Below the pieces are notes generated by a model. It did not search any database. It had not been told where the DNA came from and worked only from the letters and a program-made list of their open reading frames with translations. From positions 1-64,000 of the forward strand of contig JAPOXA010000187.1 of the NCBI GenBank assembly GCA_026707325.1: a DNA stretch of 64,000 bases, given 5' to 3'. The stretch comes from Acidobacteriota bacterium (lineage in GTDB: Bacteria > Acidobacteriota > Thermoanaerobaculia > Multivoradales > Multivoraceae). Numbering within the stretch: the first letter of the stretch is position 1; every line of letters begins with the position of its first letter. Shown piece by piece: positions 27,649 through 35,119 of this stretch. The position numbers and the translations under genes were made by a program.

Positions 27649-29058
27649 CTACGCGAACGAGCGCCCCCCGATCACGGCCCAGATGATCCACAGGATCGCG
27701 ACCGGGCAGACGAAGCGCAGCAGGACGTCGCGCCAGAGGAAGTACCACCGGCTCACGTCGCCATGGCCATCGGCCAGGGCGTCGCGGGACTTGCGGCGGC
27801 TCAGGAACCAGCCGACGAAGATCGCCAGGGTCAGGCCGCCGAGGGGCAGGATCCAGTTCGAGACGGTGTAGTCCATCGTGTCGAAGAAGCCGGCGGTGCG
27901 TTCGCCCAGGGGCGCCCAGGAAGAGAACCCGGTGACGGCGCCCAGGGAGAGGGCCGAGGGGATGCCGAAGAGGAAGACGGCCCCGCCCGAGAGCAGGCTG
28001 GCCTGCCGCCGGCTCAGGCCCCGCCGGTCGATCAGGTAGGCGGCGACGACCTCGAGCAGCGAGATGGTCGAGGTCAGCGCCGCGAAGCCGACCAGCAGGT
28101 AGAACAACGGCGCCAGGACGACGCCGAGCGGCATCTCGTAGAACATCTGCGGCAGGGTCGTGAACAGGATCGTCGCGCTCTTGCCGAAGGTCCCAACGCG
28201 TTCCGCGGCGTCGACGCTGAAGATGATGGAGAACATGACGATGCACGCCATCAGGGCGACCAGCGTGTCGAGCAGGGTGATCGCGGCGGCGCTCCTCGGG
28301 ATCGACTGCCTCGACCTCATGTAGGAGCCGTAGGTGATCATCGCTCCCATGCCCACCGAGAGCGTGAAGAAGGCATGCCCGACCGCCTCCAGCAGACCGT
28401 CGGCGGTGACGGGACCGACATGAAACAGGAAGCGGATCGCCTCGCCGAAGCCCGGGCTCCAGAACGAGTTGACGACGAGCAGGATGAGGATGCCACCGAG
28501 CACCGGCATCAGCGTCTTGGTCACTCGTTCGATTCCGCCCTGCACGCCGAGGGCGACGACGCCGACCGTCACGGCCATGAACAGGGCGTGGAAGCCGATC
28601 TGGAGGGGTCCGTTGCCGAGAAAGGCGCCGAAGGAGTCGCCGAGGGTCTGTCCGCCGGTGTCGAAGCCGCTAAACGACCAGCTCAAGCACTGGCCGAAGT
28701 AGTACACCGTCCAGCCGGCGATCAGGGCGTAGTACGACAGGAGGATGAAGCTGCCGAGCGTTCCCAGGGCGCCCACCGCGCCCCAGGCCCGGCCTCCGAC
28801 CGCGCCCCTGGCGGCCTCCACAAACGCGCCGACGGGGCTTTGCCGGGTGCTTCGTCCGATGACCAGCTCGGCCATCATGATCGGCAGGCCGATCAGCGCG
28901 ATCGCGACCAGGTAGACGAGGACGAAGGAACCGCCGTCGTTCGCGTAGGTGATGTACGGGAACTTCCAGATGTTGCCGAGGCCGATCGCCGAGCCGACGG
29001 CGGCGAAGATGAATCCGAGTTGACCGAACCTGCCGCGTCCGCCTGAGCCGTTTGCCAC
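27649..29058 (-). CDS. Neurotransmitter:sodium symporter (SNF/NSS) family transporter
   Basis: A 469-residue inner-membrane protein with 11-12 hydrophobic helices. FIFAAVGSAIGLGNIWKFPYITYANDGGSFVLVYL is the TM1-TM2 signature with the unwound Na+-site region, and LPIMMAELVIGRSTRQSPV follows. It co-transports an amino acid or amine with Na+; substrate unknown. The start is GTG, with a GGGAGGGAAC ribosome site upstream. It is convergent with hicA, 51 bp apart. Confidence 0.93.
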   Translation of the reverse strand: MANGSGGRGRFGQLGFIFAAVGSAIGLGNIWKFPYITYANDGGSFVLVYLVAIALIGLPIMMAELVIGRSTRQSPVGAFVEAARGAVGGRAWGAVGALGTLGSFILLSYYALIAGWTVYYFGQCLSWSFSGFDTGGQTLGDSFGAFLGNGPLQIGFHALFMAVTVGVVALGVQGGIERVTKTLMPVLGGILILLVVNSFWSPGFGEAIRFLFHVGPVTADGLLEAVGHAFFTLSVGMGAMITYGSYMRSRQSIPRSAAAITLLDTLVALMACIVMFSIIFSVDAAERVGTFGKSATILFTTLPQMFYEMPLGVVLAPLFYLLVGFAALTSTISLLEVVAAYLIDRRGLSRRQASLLSGGAVFLFGIPSALSLGAVTGFSSWAPLGERTAGFFDTMDYTVSNWILPLGGLTLAIFVGWFLSRRKSRDALADGHGDVSRWYFLWRDVLLRFVCPVAILWIIWAVIGGRSFA

Positions 29059-29139
29059 GCTAGTTCCCTCCCGGTAGGCGTCGTGTTGTTGTGGTGGCGG
29101 GTCGGCCGCCGGCCAGCTAGCGTAGCGGAGTCGGCACTA

Positions 29140-29553
29140 GTGCTCGACTTGCTCACCGCTGCACGAGCCATCGGCCGAACCAGAGGATCGAACTGTAGTC
29201 CATCACGAAGCCCTCGGGGGCACGGTGATCCTCGTCTGTTCCGCGCGGCCAAACCGCCGGGGGGTGAATGCTGGGAGTGCGAGCGTGGCTGTTTTGCGGA
29301 GTGGCGCGCGTGTCGCCAAGCCTGCAATGACCCCGATGTACTCGACTGGATAGAGTGCCACAATGAGTGTGTCTATGATCTCGAATGGTGCCTAGGCACC
29401 GGCTGCGGTCCACTCTGCGACGAAACAGGTGCCTCCAGGGAAGGACAGAAGGCGACCGAGGATTCTCAATCTACTGTCGGCACCAAAACCGGCTTGCGAA
29501 CCAGGGAGAGGACGCCTGACGTTTCGTCGCGAACCCCGACAGCCACTTGGTAG
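29140..29553 (+). CDS. Candidate cysteine-rich small protein (ten Cys in about 50 residues); start uncertain
   Basis: The frame contains a segment (29269-29418) with ten Cys codons arranged as C-x2-C-x3-C-x6-C-x3-C, a gap of ten, then C-x3-C-x6-C-x4-C-x3-C. The repeated C-x3-C/x6/C-x3-C spacing suggests two disulfide-stapled helical hairpins. Base composition here is clearly less GC-rich than in the neighbours. GTG at 29140 is one possible start; others are TTG 29149 and GTG 29083. No signal peptide or ribosome site is visible, and the 3' end overlaps the VWFA gene antisense by 88 bp. It could be a real small protein or a remnant. Confidence 0.35.
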   Translation: MLDLLTAARAIGRTRGSNCSPSRSPRGHGDPRLFRAAKPPGGECWECERGCFAEWRACRQACNDPDVLDWIECHNECVYDLEWCLGTGCGPLCDETGASREGQKATEDSQSTVGTKTGLRTRERTPDVSSRTPTATW

Positions 29554-31241
29554 CTGCCCTCAGGCAGGTTCATTCCAACCTCGAAGCGGTAGTGGCCATC
29601 GACGATGGCGTCACCATCGCCGACAGTGACCATCTGCTCACGGACAGTCGTTCGGGCGCCCTTGTCGTCCGCGACTGCGACCAGCCACAGGCGCGCCCTG
29701 CCAGGGGCATAGGGAGCACCAGCTTTGCCGGGCAGCCTCACGATGGACTCCGCTGGAAGACTGACAGCAACGGGCAGTTTGTGCGTCCGTCCGCCAAGCG
29801 GTTTGGTTCTGCCCGTATCGATGTGCGCACCAAGGGGATTCCGTTCGTTTCCGAGGTAGGCGACCGCCAGGAGCTGTTCGGCCAGCCGTTCCTCCAGTGA
29901 CTTGTTCCGGTAGGTGCGTCGGTACTCGATTCGACGACCTTTGTCGGCCCCGGGCGCAAGCAAGACCTTGATCTGCCTCGTCCGCTCGTTCGAAGGTGCG
30001 CGCTCAACGAATCCGAGGGAGTAGGAGGCTGCGAACTGCCCGGTCATGTCGTCGAGAAGGATCGCCAGGTCGTTCGCGTTGGTCAGGGCCTTGCCGCCCG
30101 TTTCCTGGGCGAGCACGTGGAGGCCGCTCTGGGCATTCATGGCGACCAGACTGACGTTCTGGAAGGAAGGGGAGAGGGTGTGGTCGTCCAGAGTGATGTC
30201 GGGCGCAGCGCTGCGCAGGCCGGCTGCGTCGAGGCCGTAGAACGTGACGCGGTTCGTGTTGGCATGAACGGCGAGGCGGTTGAAGCGTGCGCTCTCGTCG
30301 TACTGCACCATCTCGGACATGGTCTCCGAGGGCGCCGACTGTCGCCGGTCCCGACAAAGTTCGTTGCCCAGATAGCCGAGGACCGAGATCCCCGGTCGTT
30401 GCGGAAGGCCGTCCGTCAGGTGGACCACGCTCTTCCTGCCGGAAACGCCGCTGAGTGTCGTCACGAGGTCGGCCAGGCCGTCGGCCGCGATGGCCGCGCC
30501 AGTTGCTTGGCTGTCCGCAAACTGTCTGGCTATGGAGAGAAGCTCACCCCAATTGTCTTGGCAGGGTCGGCACCCCTGTGACGCCGAGCAATTCTCGTGA
30601 GAAACGATGAGGTTCCTGATCGCGTTACGTCGGGCGCCAGTGCCGTTCTGCACGGCCCGGGGACTGCCTTTCGGAACGGCGTTGGCGCCCGCCAGAACTA
30701 GGTCCAGGTCCCGCGTCGGCGGCACGAGGACCTCGACTCGATGATCGAATCGCACCAACATGAAGTGCGCTCCGAGCGAGCGCCACGGTTCGACCGCGGA
30801 TTCCAGCCGCTTCAGCAAGCGGCTCCGGTGCGCCGGGTAGATGTTCGGTTCGTCCAGATAGAGGACGACGGTGAGTCCCGCTTCGGTTGCGTCCGAAGCT
30901 CCGCCTACCGCCTCTCGCCGGATCACGGCGCGCTGTTTCCTGGTGCGGCGGCCGCCCCGTTCCTCCAGGTAGATCGTCGATTCGTGGAAGTTGGAGATCT
31001 CGACTGGCTGCCCGTCTACGTACAGTTCGAAGTCCTCAGGCGATAGGCCCTTGACCGGGCGGCCCTTCTTGGTGACAACGACATCGACTTCGACCACCTG
31101 GACGTCGACGGAGTCCGTAAAGGGCTGGCTCGGCTGGGCCGAAAGCCAAGAGGCCACGAAGCACAACGGGATTGTCAGCCAAGGACCTGCCATCCGGGAT
31201 CTGCTGCGGCGAGTTGGGGACTCTGTCGGAACTTCGGACAT
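29466..31241 (-). CDS. VWFA-related domain protein, exported
   Basis: A 591-residue protein with an N-terminal signal-like helix (WLTIPLCFVASWLSAQ) after a basic Ser/Arg-rich lead. The N-terminal VDVQVVEVDVVVTKKGRPVKGLSPEDFELYVDG is the usual opening of VWFA-related domain proteins, and a VWA fold follows (LTVVLYLDEPN, RKSVVHLTDGL). The MIDAS motif is incomplete: DEPN replaces D-x-S-x-S. C-terminal beta-rich repeats may bind a partner. The ATG at 31241 is preferred to an adjoining TTG. It lies in a less GC-rich pocket. Confidence 0.82.
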   Translation of the reverse strand: MSEVPTESPTRRSRSRMAGPWLTIPLCFVASWLSAQPSQPFTDSVDVQVVEVDVVVTKKGRPVKGLSPEDFELYVDGQPVEISNFHESTIYLEERGGRRTRKQRAVIRREAVGGASDATEAGLTVVLYLDEPNIYPAHRSRLLKRLESAVEPWRSLGAHFMLVRFDHRVEVLVPPTRDLDLVLAGANAVPKGSPRAVQNGTGARRNAIRNLIVSHENCSASQGCRPCQDNWGELLSIARQFADSQATGAAIAADGLADLVTTLSGVSGRKSVVHLTDGLPQRPGISVLGYLGNELCRDRRQSAPSETMSEMVQYDESARFNRLAVHANTNRVTFYGLDAAGLRSAAPDITLDDHTLSPSFQNVSLVAMNAQSGLHVLAQETGGKALTNANDLAILLDDMTGQFAASYSLGFVERAPSNERTRQIKVLLAPGADKGRRIEYRRTYRNKSLEERLAEQLLAVAYLGNERNPLGAHIDTGRTKPLGGRTHKLPVAVSLPAESIVRLPGKAGAPYAPGRARLWLVAVADDKGARTTVREQMVTVGDGDAIVDGHYRFEVGMNLPEGSYQVAVGVRDETSGVLSLVRKPVLVPTVD

Positions 31242-31403
31242 CAAGTTAGAGAGCTCACTTGTCAGGTCGGGGAGGGGAGAGACGTGTCAAAGGAAACCGA
31301 GACTACCTCGCTTCATCTGGGGTTGGCGAGGCAGTAGCATTGGTGCGGTCCGCCCCATGAGTTCGGGTGTCGGCCGTGGATAGGGGAGAGATCGGAGGCC
31401 GAC

Positions 31404-34400
31404 TCAGCGGCCCGAGGCGGGCGCCGGGACCGGGCTGAACGGCGTCTCCGGGCCGACCACCCGGGTCAGCCACTCGGCGCGGTAGGCGTCGAGTTCCGGC
31501 GTTCGGGGATAGGCCTCGCCCGGCGCGAACGGGTAGCCGGACATCGCCTGGAAGGGCAGGGGCAGGTTGCTGTCCGCTTCCCAGGTGTTGCGGTCGGCGT
31601 CCTTGTCCCAGCCGAAGCTCTCGAGGAACACGGTGCGGACATGACCGGGCTTCGGCGCCGGCAGATCGCGGGCGTCGAACAGGACCCGGACCTCGTCGCC
31701 CGGTCCGATCACGACCTGCCGGTCGTCGACGGTGCCGAGTAGCTCGCGGATATCGCCGAAGCGCGTGTAGCGGCCGGGGAAAGGCAGCCAGGGCGACTCC
31801 GTGGTGGTGCGCTGGTAGTCGAACAGGTGCGGGCCGTTGGGTGCGGGCCGGGTCGGCGCCGAGAACCCGCGGTAGGAGAGGTTGGCGCTCGCCGCGTCGA
31901 GACGCGCCTGGACGACGACGGCGTCGCCGTCCGTGCCGCCCAGGTCGGTGCTCCAGGCGACGCGGTCCCAATGCAGCCAGCGGGCGGTCACGATCCGGAG
32001 CTTCCGCGCGCCCGCCGGCAGCGGCGGCGTGTCGACGACCATCGTCTTCGTCTTGCCGGGCGGGAAGCCCATCGGATCGAGCAGGGTCCGCCAGCCGTCC
32101 CCGGTCTCCACCTCGAGCCGGGTCATCACCATCTCCAGGTCGCCATGCTCCACCGCCTGGGCGATGGCGAGATTCAAGCTCGCATCGGCGGGGAACACCC
32201 AGCCGTCCAGCCACAGCCGGACCGGCTTGCCCGGCGCTTCGCCGAGGTCGAACGTGAACGTCCAGGGCTCGGCGGCGTGGCCCTGGAAGCGGGAGCGCTC
32301 GTAGCCGTCGGCGTAGACGTCGTCGCGGGCGCGGACGCGTTCCGTCACGTCGCGCTCGCGGCCGTCCGTCGCCTGGACCACGGGCCGGATGTTCGCGCCG
32401 GCGACGACCTCGTCGGGCGGGCGGCCGACGTGTCCCCGGCCCGGAACGATCCGGAGGTTGCTCGCCACTTCCACGCCTTCGCGATGGTCGACGACCCAGA
32501 GCCGCACGCGGTCGATGTAGGCGGCCTCCCACAGCTCTTCGGTGATCCGCATGTCGTAGAAACCGTCGCGCGTCCGGGCGCCGTCGACCCGCACGAGTTC
32601 GTCCGGGTCGTAGCCGTTCCAGACGCCGTCGGCCAGCGGCATGCCGAGCGGCGCGCCCCACAGGAGGTCCGTGACGAAGGCGATCTTCTCGCCATCCCAC
32701 GTGTACAGGAAGGGACAACTGCCCTTGAGCACCTGCTCCTCGACGATCGTCATGTTCTCGCCCGGCTCGAGGCGGTTCTGCGGCACGCCGTTGGCCCACA
32801 CGACGCGGATCAGATCGGCCTTCCTGCGGTTGCCCAGGCCGATGTGGGTGACCGGCCGGTCGACCTCGATGTACTGGTAGGCGCGCTCGGACTTGACCTC
32901 GATCGTCGTGCCGCGGCCGAAGACGTTGTTCTTCTGATTGCCGATGTCGAGACCGACCAGGCGAACCCGCAGCCAGTTGTTCTCGGAGCCGTTCAGGTTC
33001 TCGATCCGGTAGAGGCCGGAGGCGCCCGCGGCAACCAGGTCCTGGTCGCCGTCGCCGTCGAGGTCGGAGGCCTGCACGGCGGTGAAGCCGGCGTCCCGGG
33101 GCAGACCGGTGACCTGGGCGAGCCGGAACTCGAGCGCTTCCGGTCCCGAGTCCGAGGTCTGGGTCAGCACCCGCAGCTCGCCGTCGGCGACCAGGGCGAG
33201 GTCGCGGCGACCGTCGTTGTCGGCATCGAGCAGGGCCAGGTCGGTGGCGCCCATGGGCAGGCCGACCGATTCCGGTGTCAGCGGGAACGGTGTGAGCGCA
33301 CCGTTCTCGCCGGCCTTCAGCACGACCGTGGAAGCGCCGGCGAGCACGAACTCCGGAATGCCGTCGCGGTCGAGGTCGGCGGTGCGGACGACGCGTACCG
33401 GGGTCCCGGTCGCGAGCGCGGGCTGGGAGTCGTCGCCGAGCAGCCGGCCGACGAGCCTTCCCAGCAGGCTTCCCGCGGGTGCGGGAGGCGTCCTCTCCGC
33501 GAACCGTCCCTGGCGGAGATTCTCAAGCCACAGGACGCCGGCGTCGTGTGCCAGCAGCAGATCCGTGTCGCCGTCGCGGTCGGCGTCGGTGGCCTGGAGG
33601 TGATGGAACCGTCGCGGCTCGACCTGCGGCAGCGCCTTGGATCCCAGCGCCTCGAGCGGACCCTCGAAGACCCCCTCGCCGGACCCGTTCCGCAACAGAT
33701 CGGGCCCGCCGCCGGTTCGCGTCACCGCGAGGTCGAGATCGCCGTCGCTGTCGAAGTCGATCAGGTCGGCGGCGTCCACGCCGAACGGCTGCGCCAGGAA
33801 GCGGTCACTTGCGTCGGCGAACCGGGGGGGTTCGGCAGTGGCGTCCACCTGCCAGACGGCGAGAGGATCGCCGGCGGCGACCAGGTCGAGTCGTCTGTCG
33901 TTGTCGGCGTCGCCGGCGACCAGTATCCGGGCGTCCGTTTCCGGGGCCGTGCCGGGGGCCGCGAGGCCGGCGGAGGCGCGACGCAACTCAAGCTGCGGGA
34001 GCCCCGTCTCCGAGCCGTTCCGGGCGGCGACCCAGGCGATGTCGGGCCGGTCGTCGCCGTCGAAGTCCGCGACCTCGAGCGCTCGTCCGGCGGCGGCCGA
34101 GCTGTCGATGCGGGTCGCCCGGAAACGGACCGGGAGCGCCGGTCCGAAGTCCTCGATCGGCGACTCGTCCACGAAACGCTCGACCGCAATGCCCTGGACG
34201 TTCGTGAAGACCTCGGGCTGGCTGCTTCGCCAGGCAGCGGTTCCCTTCATGACGTTCGTGACTCGCGGGGCCAGGCGGCGGGCGCCCTCCAGGTCGTCCG
34301 CTTCCAGGGCAGCGAGGACATCCTCGATCACCCGCTCGGCGATCGGCTGCGCCTGCCAGATCAACTCCCGCACGCGCAGGTAGTCGTCGCTCGCGCGACC

Positions 34401-34946
34401 GCGGTCGCCGTCGTCGAGAGCGGCTTCTCCGGAGAGCAGCAGGACGACCAGGTTGTCCGGCCGCAGGCTTCGGAGCCGGGCGACCGCCGCCCGCCGACCG
34501 GCTTCGGCCTCGGCGCCCCCCATGATGTCCGCCTGGCGGAACAGGGCGTACTGCGTCTCGGGATCGTCCGGCGCGGCGCGCGCGGCCCGACGGTAGTCCA
34601 CCAGCGCATCTTCGTTGCGACCGGACCACTGCAGGATGTCGGCGCGGATCAGCCGGAGGTCGGCCCTGTTGCCGCCCAGTTCCAGCGCGCGGTCGATGGC
34701 GGCGAGCGCCTCGTCCTTCCGGTCCTGCCGCAGCAGCGCGACGGCCAGGTTGGCGTGACCGAGGGGCTCGTCGGGCGCGAGTTCGATCAGTTCCCGGTAG
34801 GTGCTCTCGGCCTCGACTTCCCGCTCGTTCTCGAGCTGCGCGTAGCCGATGCCGTGCAGCCGCACCTGCTCCTCGGTCGGCTGGGCGGACGCCGCGGCCG
34901 GAGTGAGCGCGGCGAGGAGAAGAAGGGCGGGGAGGGTTCGAGGCAT
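31404..34946 (-). CDS. Exported TPR / FG-GAP (VCBS) / ASPIC-UnbV protein with large C-terminal domain
   Basis: An 1180-residue protein with a signal peptide (LPALLLLAALTPAAASAQ). TPR repeats occupy about 25-130. FG-GAP/VCBS-type calcium repeats (DFDGDDRPDIAW, DFDSDGDLDLAV, DADRDGDTDLLL, DLDGDGDQDLVA) lie at about 285-650. An ASPIC/UnbV-like domain (FGRGTTIEVKS, HIGLGNRRKADLIRVVWANG) lies at about 670-735. The remaining 440 residues, beginning near VLKGSCPFLYTWDGEKIAFV, form a domain I cannot name. It is probably an outer-surface beta-propeller. ATG 34946 starts the signal peptide. It is divergent from polA. Confidence 0.85.
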   Translation of the reverse strand: MPRTLPALLLLAALTPAAASAQPTEEQVRLHGIGYAQLENEREVEAESTYRELIELAPDEPLGHANLAVALLRQDRKDEALAAIDRALELGGNRADLRLIRADILQWSGRNEDALVDYRRAARAAPDDPETQYALFRQADIMGGAEAEAGRRAAVARLRSLRPDNLVVLLLSGEAALDDGDRGRASDDYLRVRELIWQAQPIAERVIEDVLAALEADDLEGARRLAPRVTNVMKGTAAWRSSQPEVFTNVQGIAVERFVDESPIEDFGPALPVRFRATRIDSSAAAGRALEVADFDGDDRPDIAWVAARNGSETGLPQLELRRASAGLAAPGTAPETDARILVAGDADNDRRLDLVAAGDPLAVWQVDATAEPPRFADASDRFLAQPFGVDAADLIDFDSDGDLDLAVTRTGGGPDLLRNGSGEGVFEGPLEALGSKALPQVEPRRFHHLQATDADRDGDTDLLLAHDAGVLWLENLRQGRFAERTPPAPAGSLLGRLVGRLLGDDSQPALATGTPVRVVRTADLDRDGIPEFVLAGASTVVLKAGENGALTPFPLTPESVGLPMGATDLALLDADNDGRRDLALVADGELRVLTQTSDSGPEALEFRLAQVTGLPRDAGFTAVQASDLDGDGDQDLVAAGASGLYRIENLNGSENNWLRVRLVGLDIGNQKNNVFGRGTTIEVKSERAYQYIEVDRPVTHIGLGNRRKADLIRVVWANGVPQNRLEPGENMTIVEEQVLKGSCPFLYTWDGEKIAFVTDLLWGAPLGMPLADGVWNGYDPDELVRVDGARTRDGFYDMRITEELWEAAYIDRVRLWVVDHREGVEVASNLRIVPGRGHVGRPPDEVVAGANIRPVVQATDGRERDVTERVRARDDVYADGYERSRFQGHAAEPWTFTFDLGEAPGKPVRLWLDGWVFPADASLNLAIAQAVEHGDLEMVMTRLEVETGDGWRTLLDPMGFPPGKTKTMVVDTPPLPAGARKLRIVTARWLHWDRVAWSTDLGGTDGDAVVVQARLDAASANLSYRGFSAPTRPAPNGPHLFDYQRTTTESPWLPFPGRYTRFGDIRELLGTVDDRQVVIGPGDEVRVLFDARDLPAPKPGHVRTVFLESFGWDKDADRNTWEADSNLPLPFQAMSGYPFAPGEAYPRTPELDAYRAEWLTRVVGPETPFSPVPAPASGR

Positions 34947-35000
34947 CGGCTGCGGTGAGAGTTCGCTGTAGTGCAACGCAATCCTACGACTCGACACTAG

Positions 35001-35107
35001 CGCCGCCCAACCTGTCGCAGGCTCCATGTTCGGCCCCAGCCCCCACCTCTCCAGAAGCTCGCACCGCGAATCTCGCCGTGCTGCGTTCCGCGGCGCGAGC
35101 TTCTAGA
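35001..35107 (+). repeat. Dispersed element, copy B (upstream of polA), homologous to 8404-8516
   Basis: It aligns with copy A along about 105 bp, including the perfect GGCCCCAGCCCCCACC core. The 3' half is a hairpin: AGAAGCTCGC (35053-35062) and GCGAGCTTCT (35095-35104) pair over ten bases. In copy A the equivalent arms are shortened to GAGCTT/AAGCTC. It ends 13 nt before the polA GTG, filling most of the gap to the divergent ASPIC gene. Confidence 0.7.
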
Positions 35108-35109
35108 GT
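35104..35109 (+). promoter_or_regulatory. Possible -10 (TAGAGT) for polA
   Basis: TAGAGT ends 10 nt before the polA GTG, close enough for a leaderless or nearly leaderless transcript. CTGCGT sits 17 bp upstream, where a -35 would be. It overlaps the end of repeat copy B. Confidence 0.35.
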
Positions 35110-35119
35110 AGTCACCGCC

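Noticed and set aside
29153..29413. 86-codon minus-strand ORF opposite the Cys-rich segment
   Set aside because: No ribosome site or hydrophobic/motif content; the plus-strand Cys pattern is the more ordered signal.
31827..34958. Plus-strand open frame opposite the ASPIC/FG-GAP gene
   Set aside because: Antisense shadow in high-GC sequence; the minus-strand gene has a signal peptide and clear domains.
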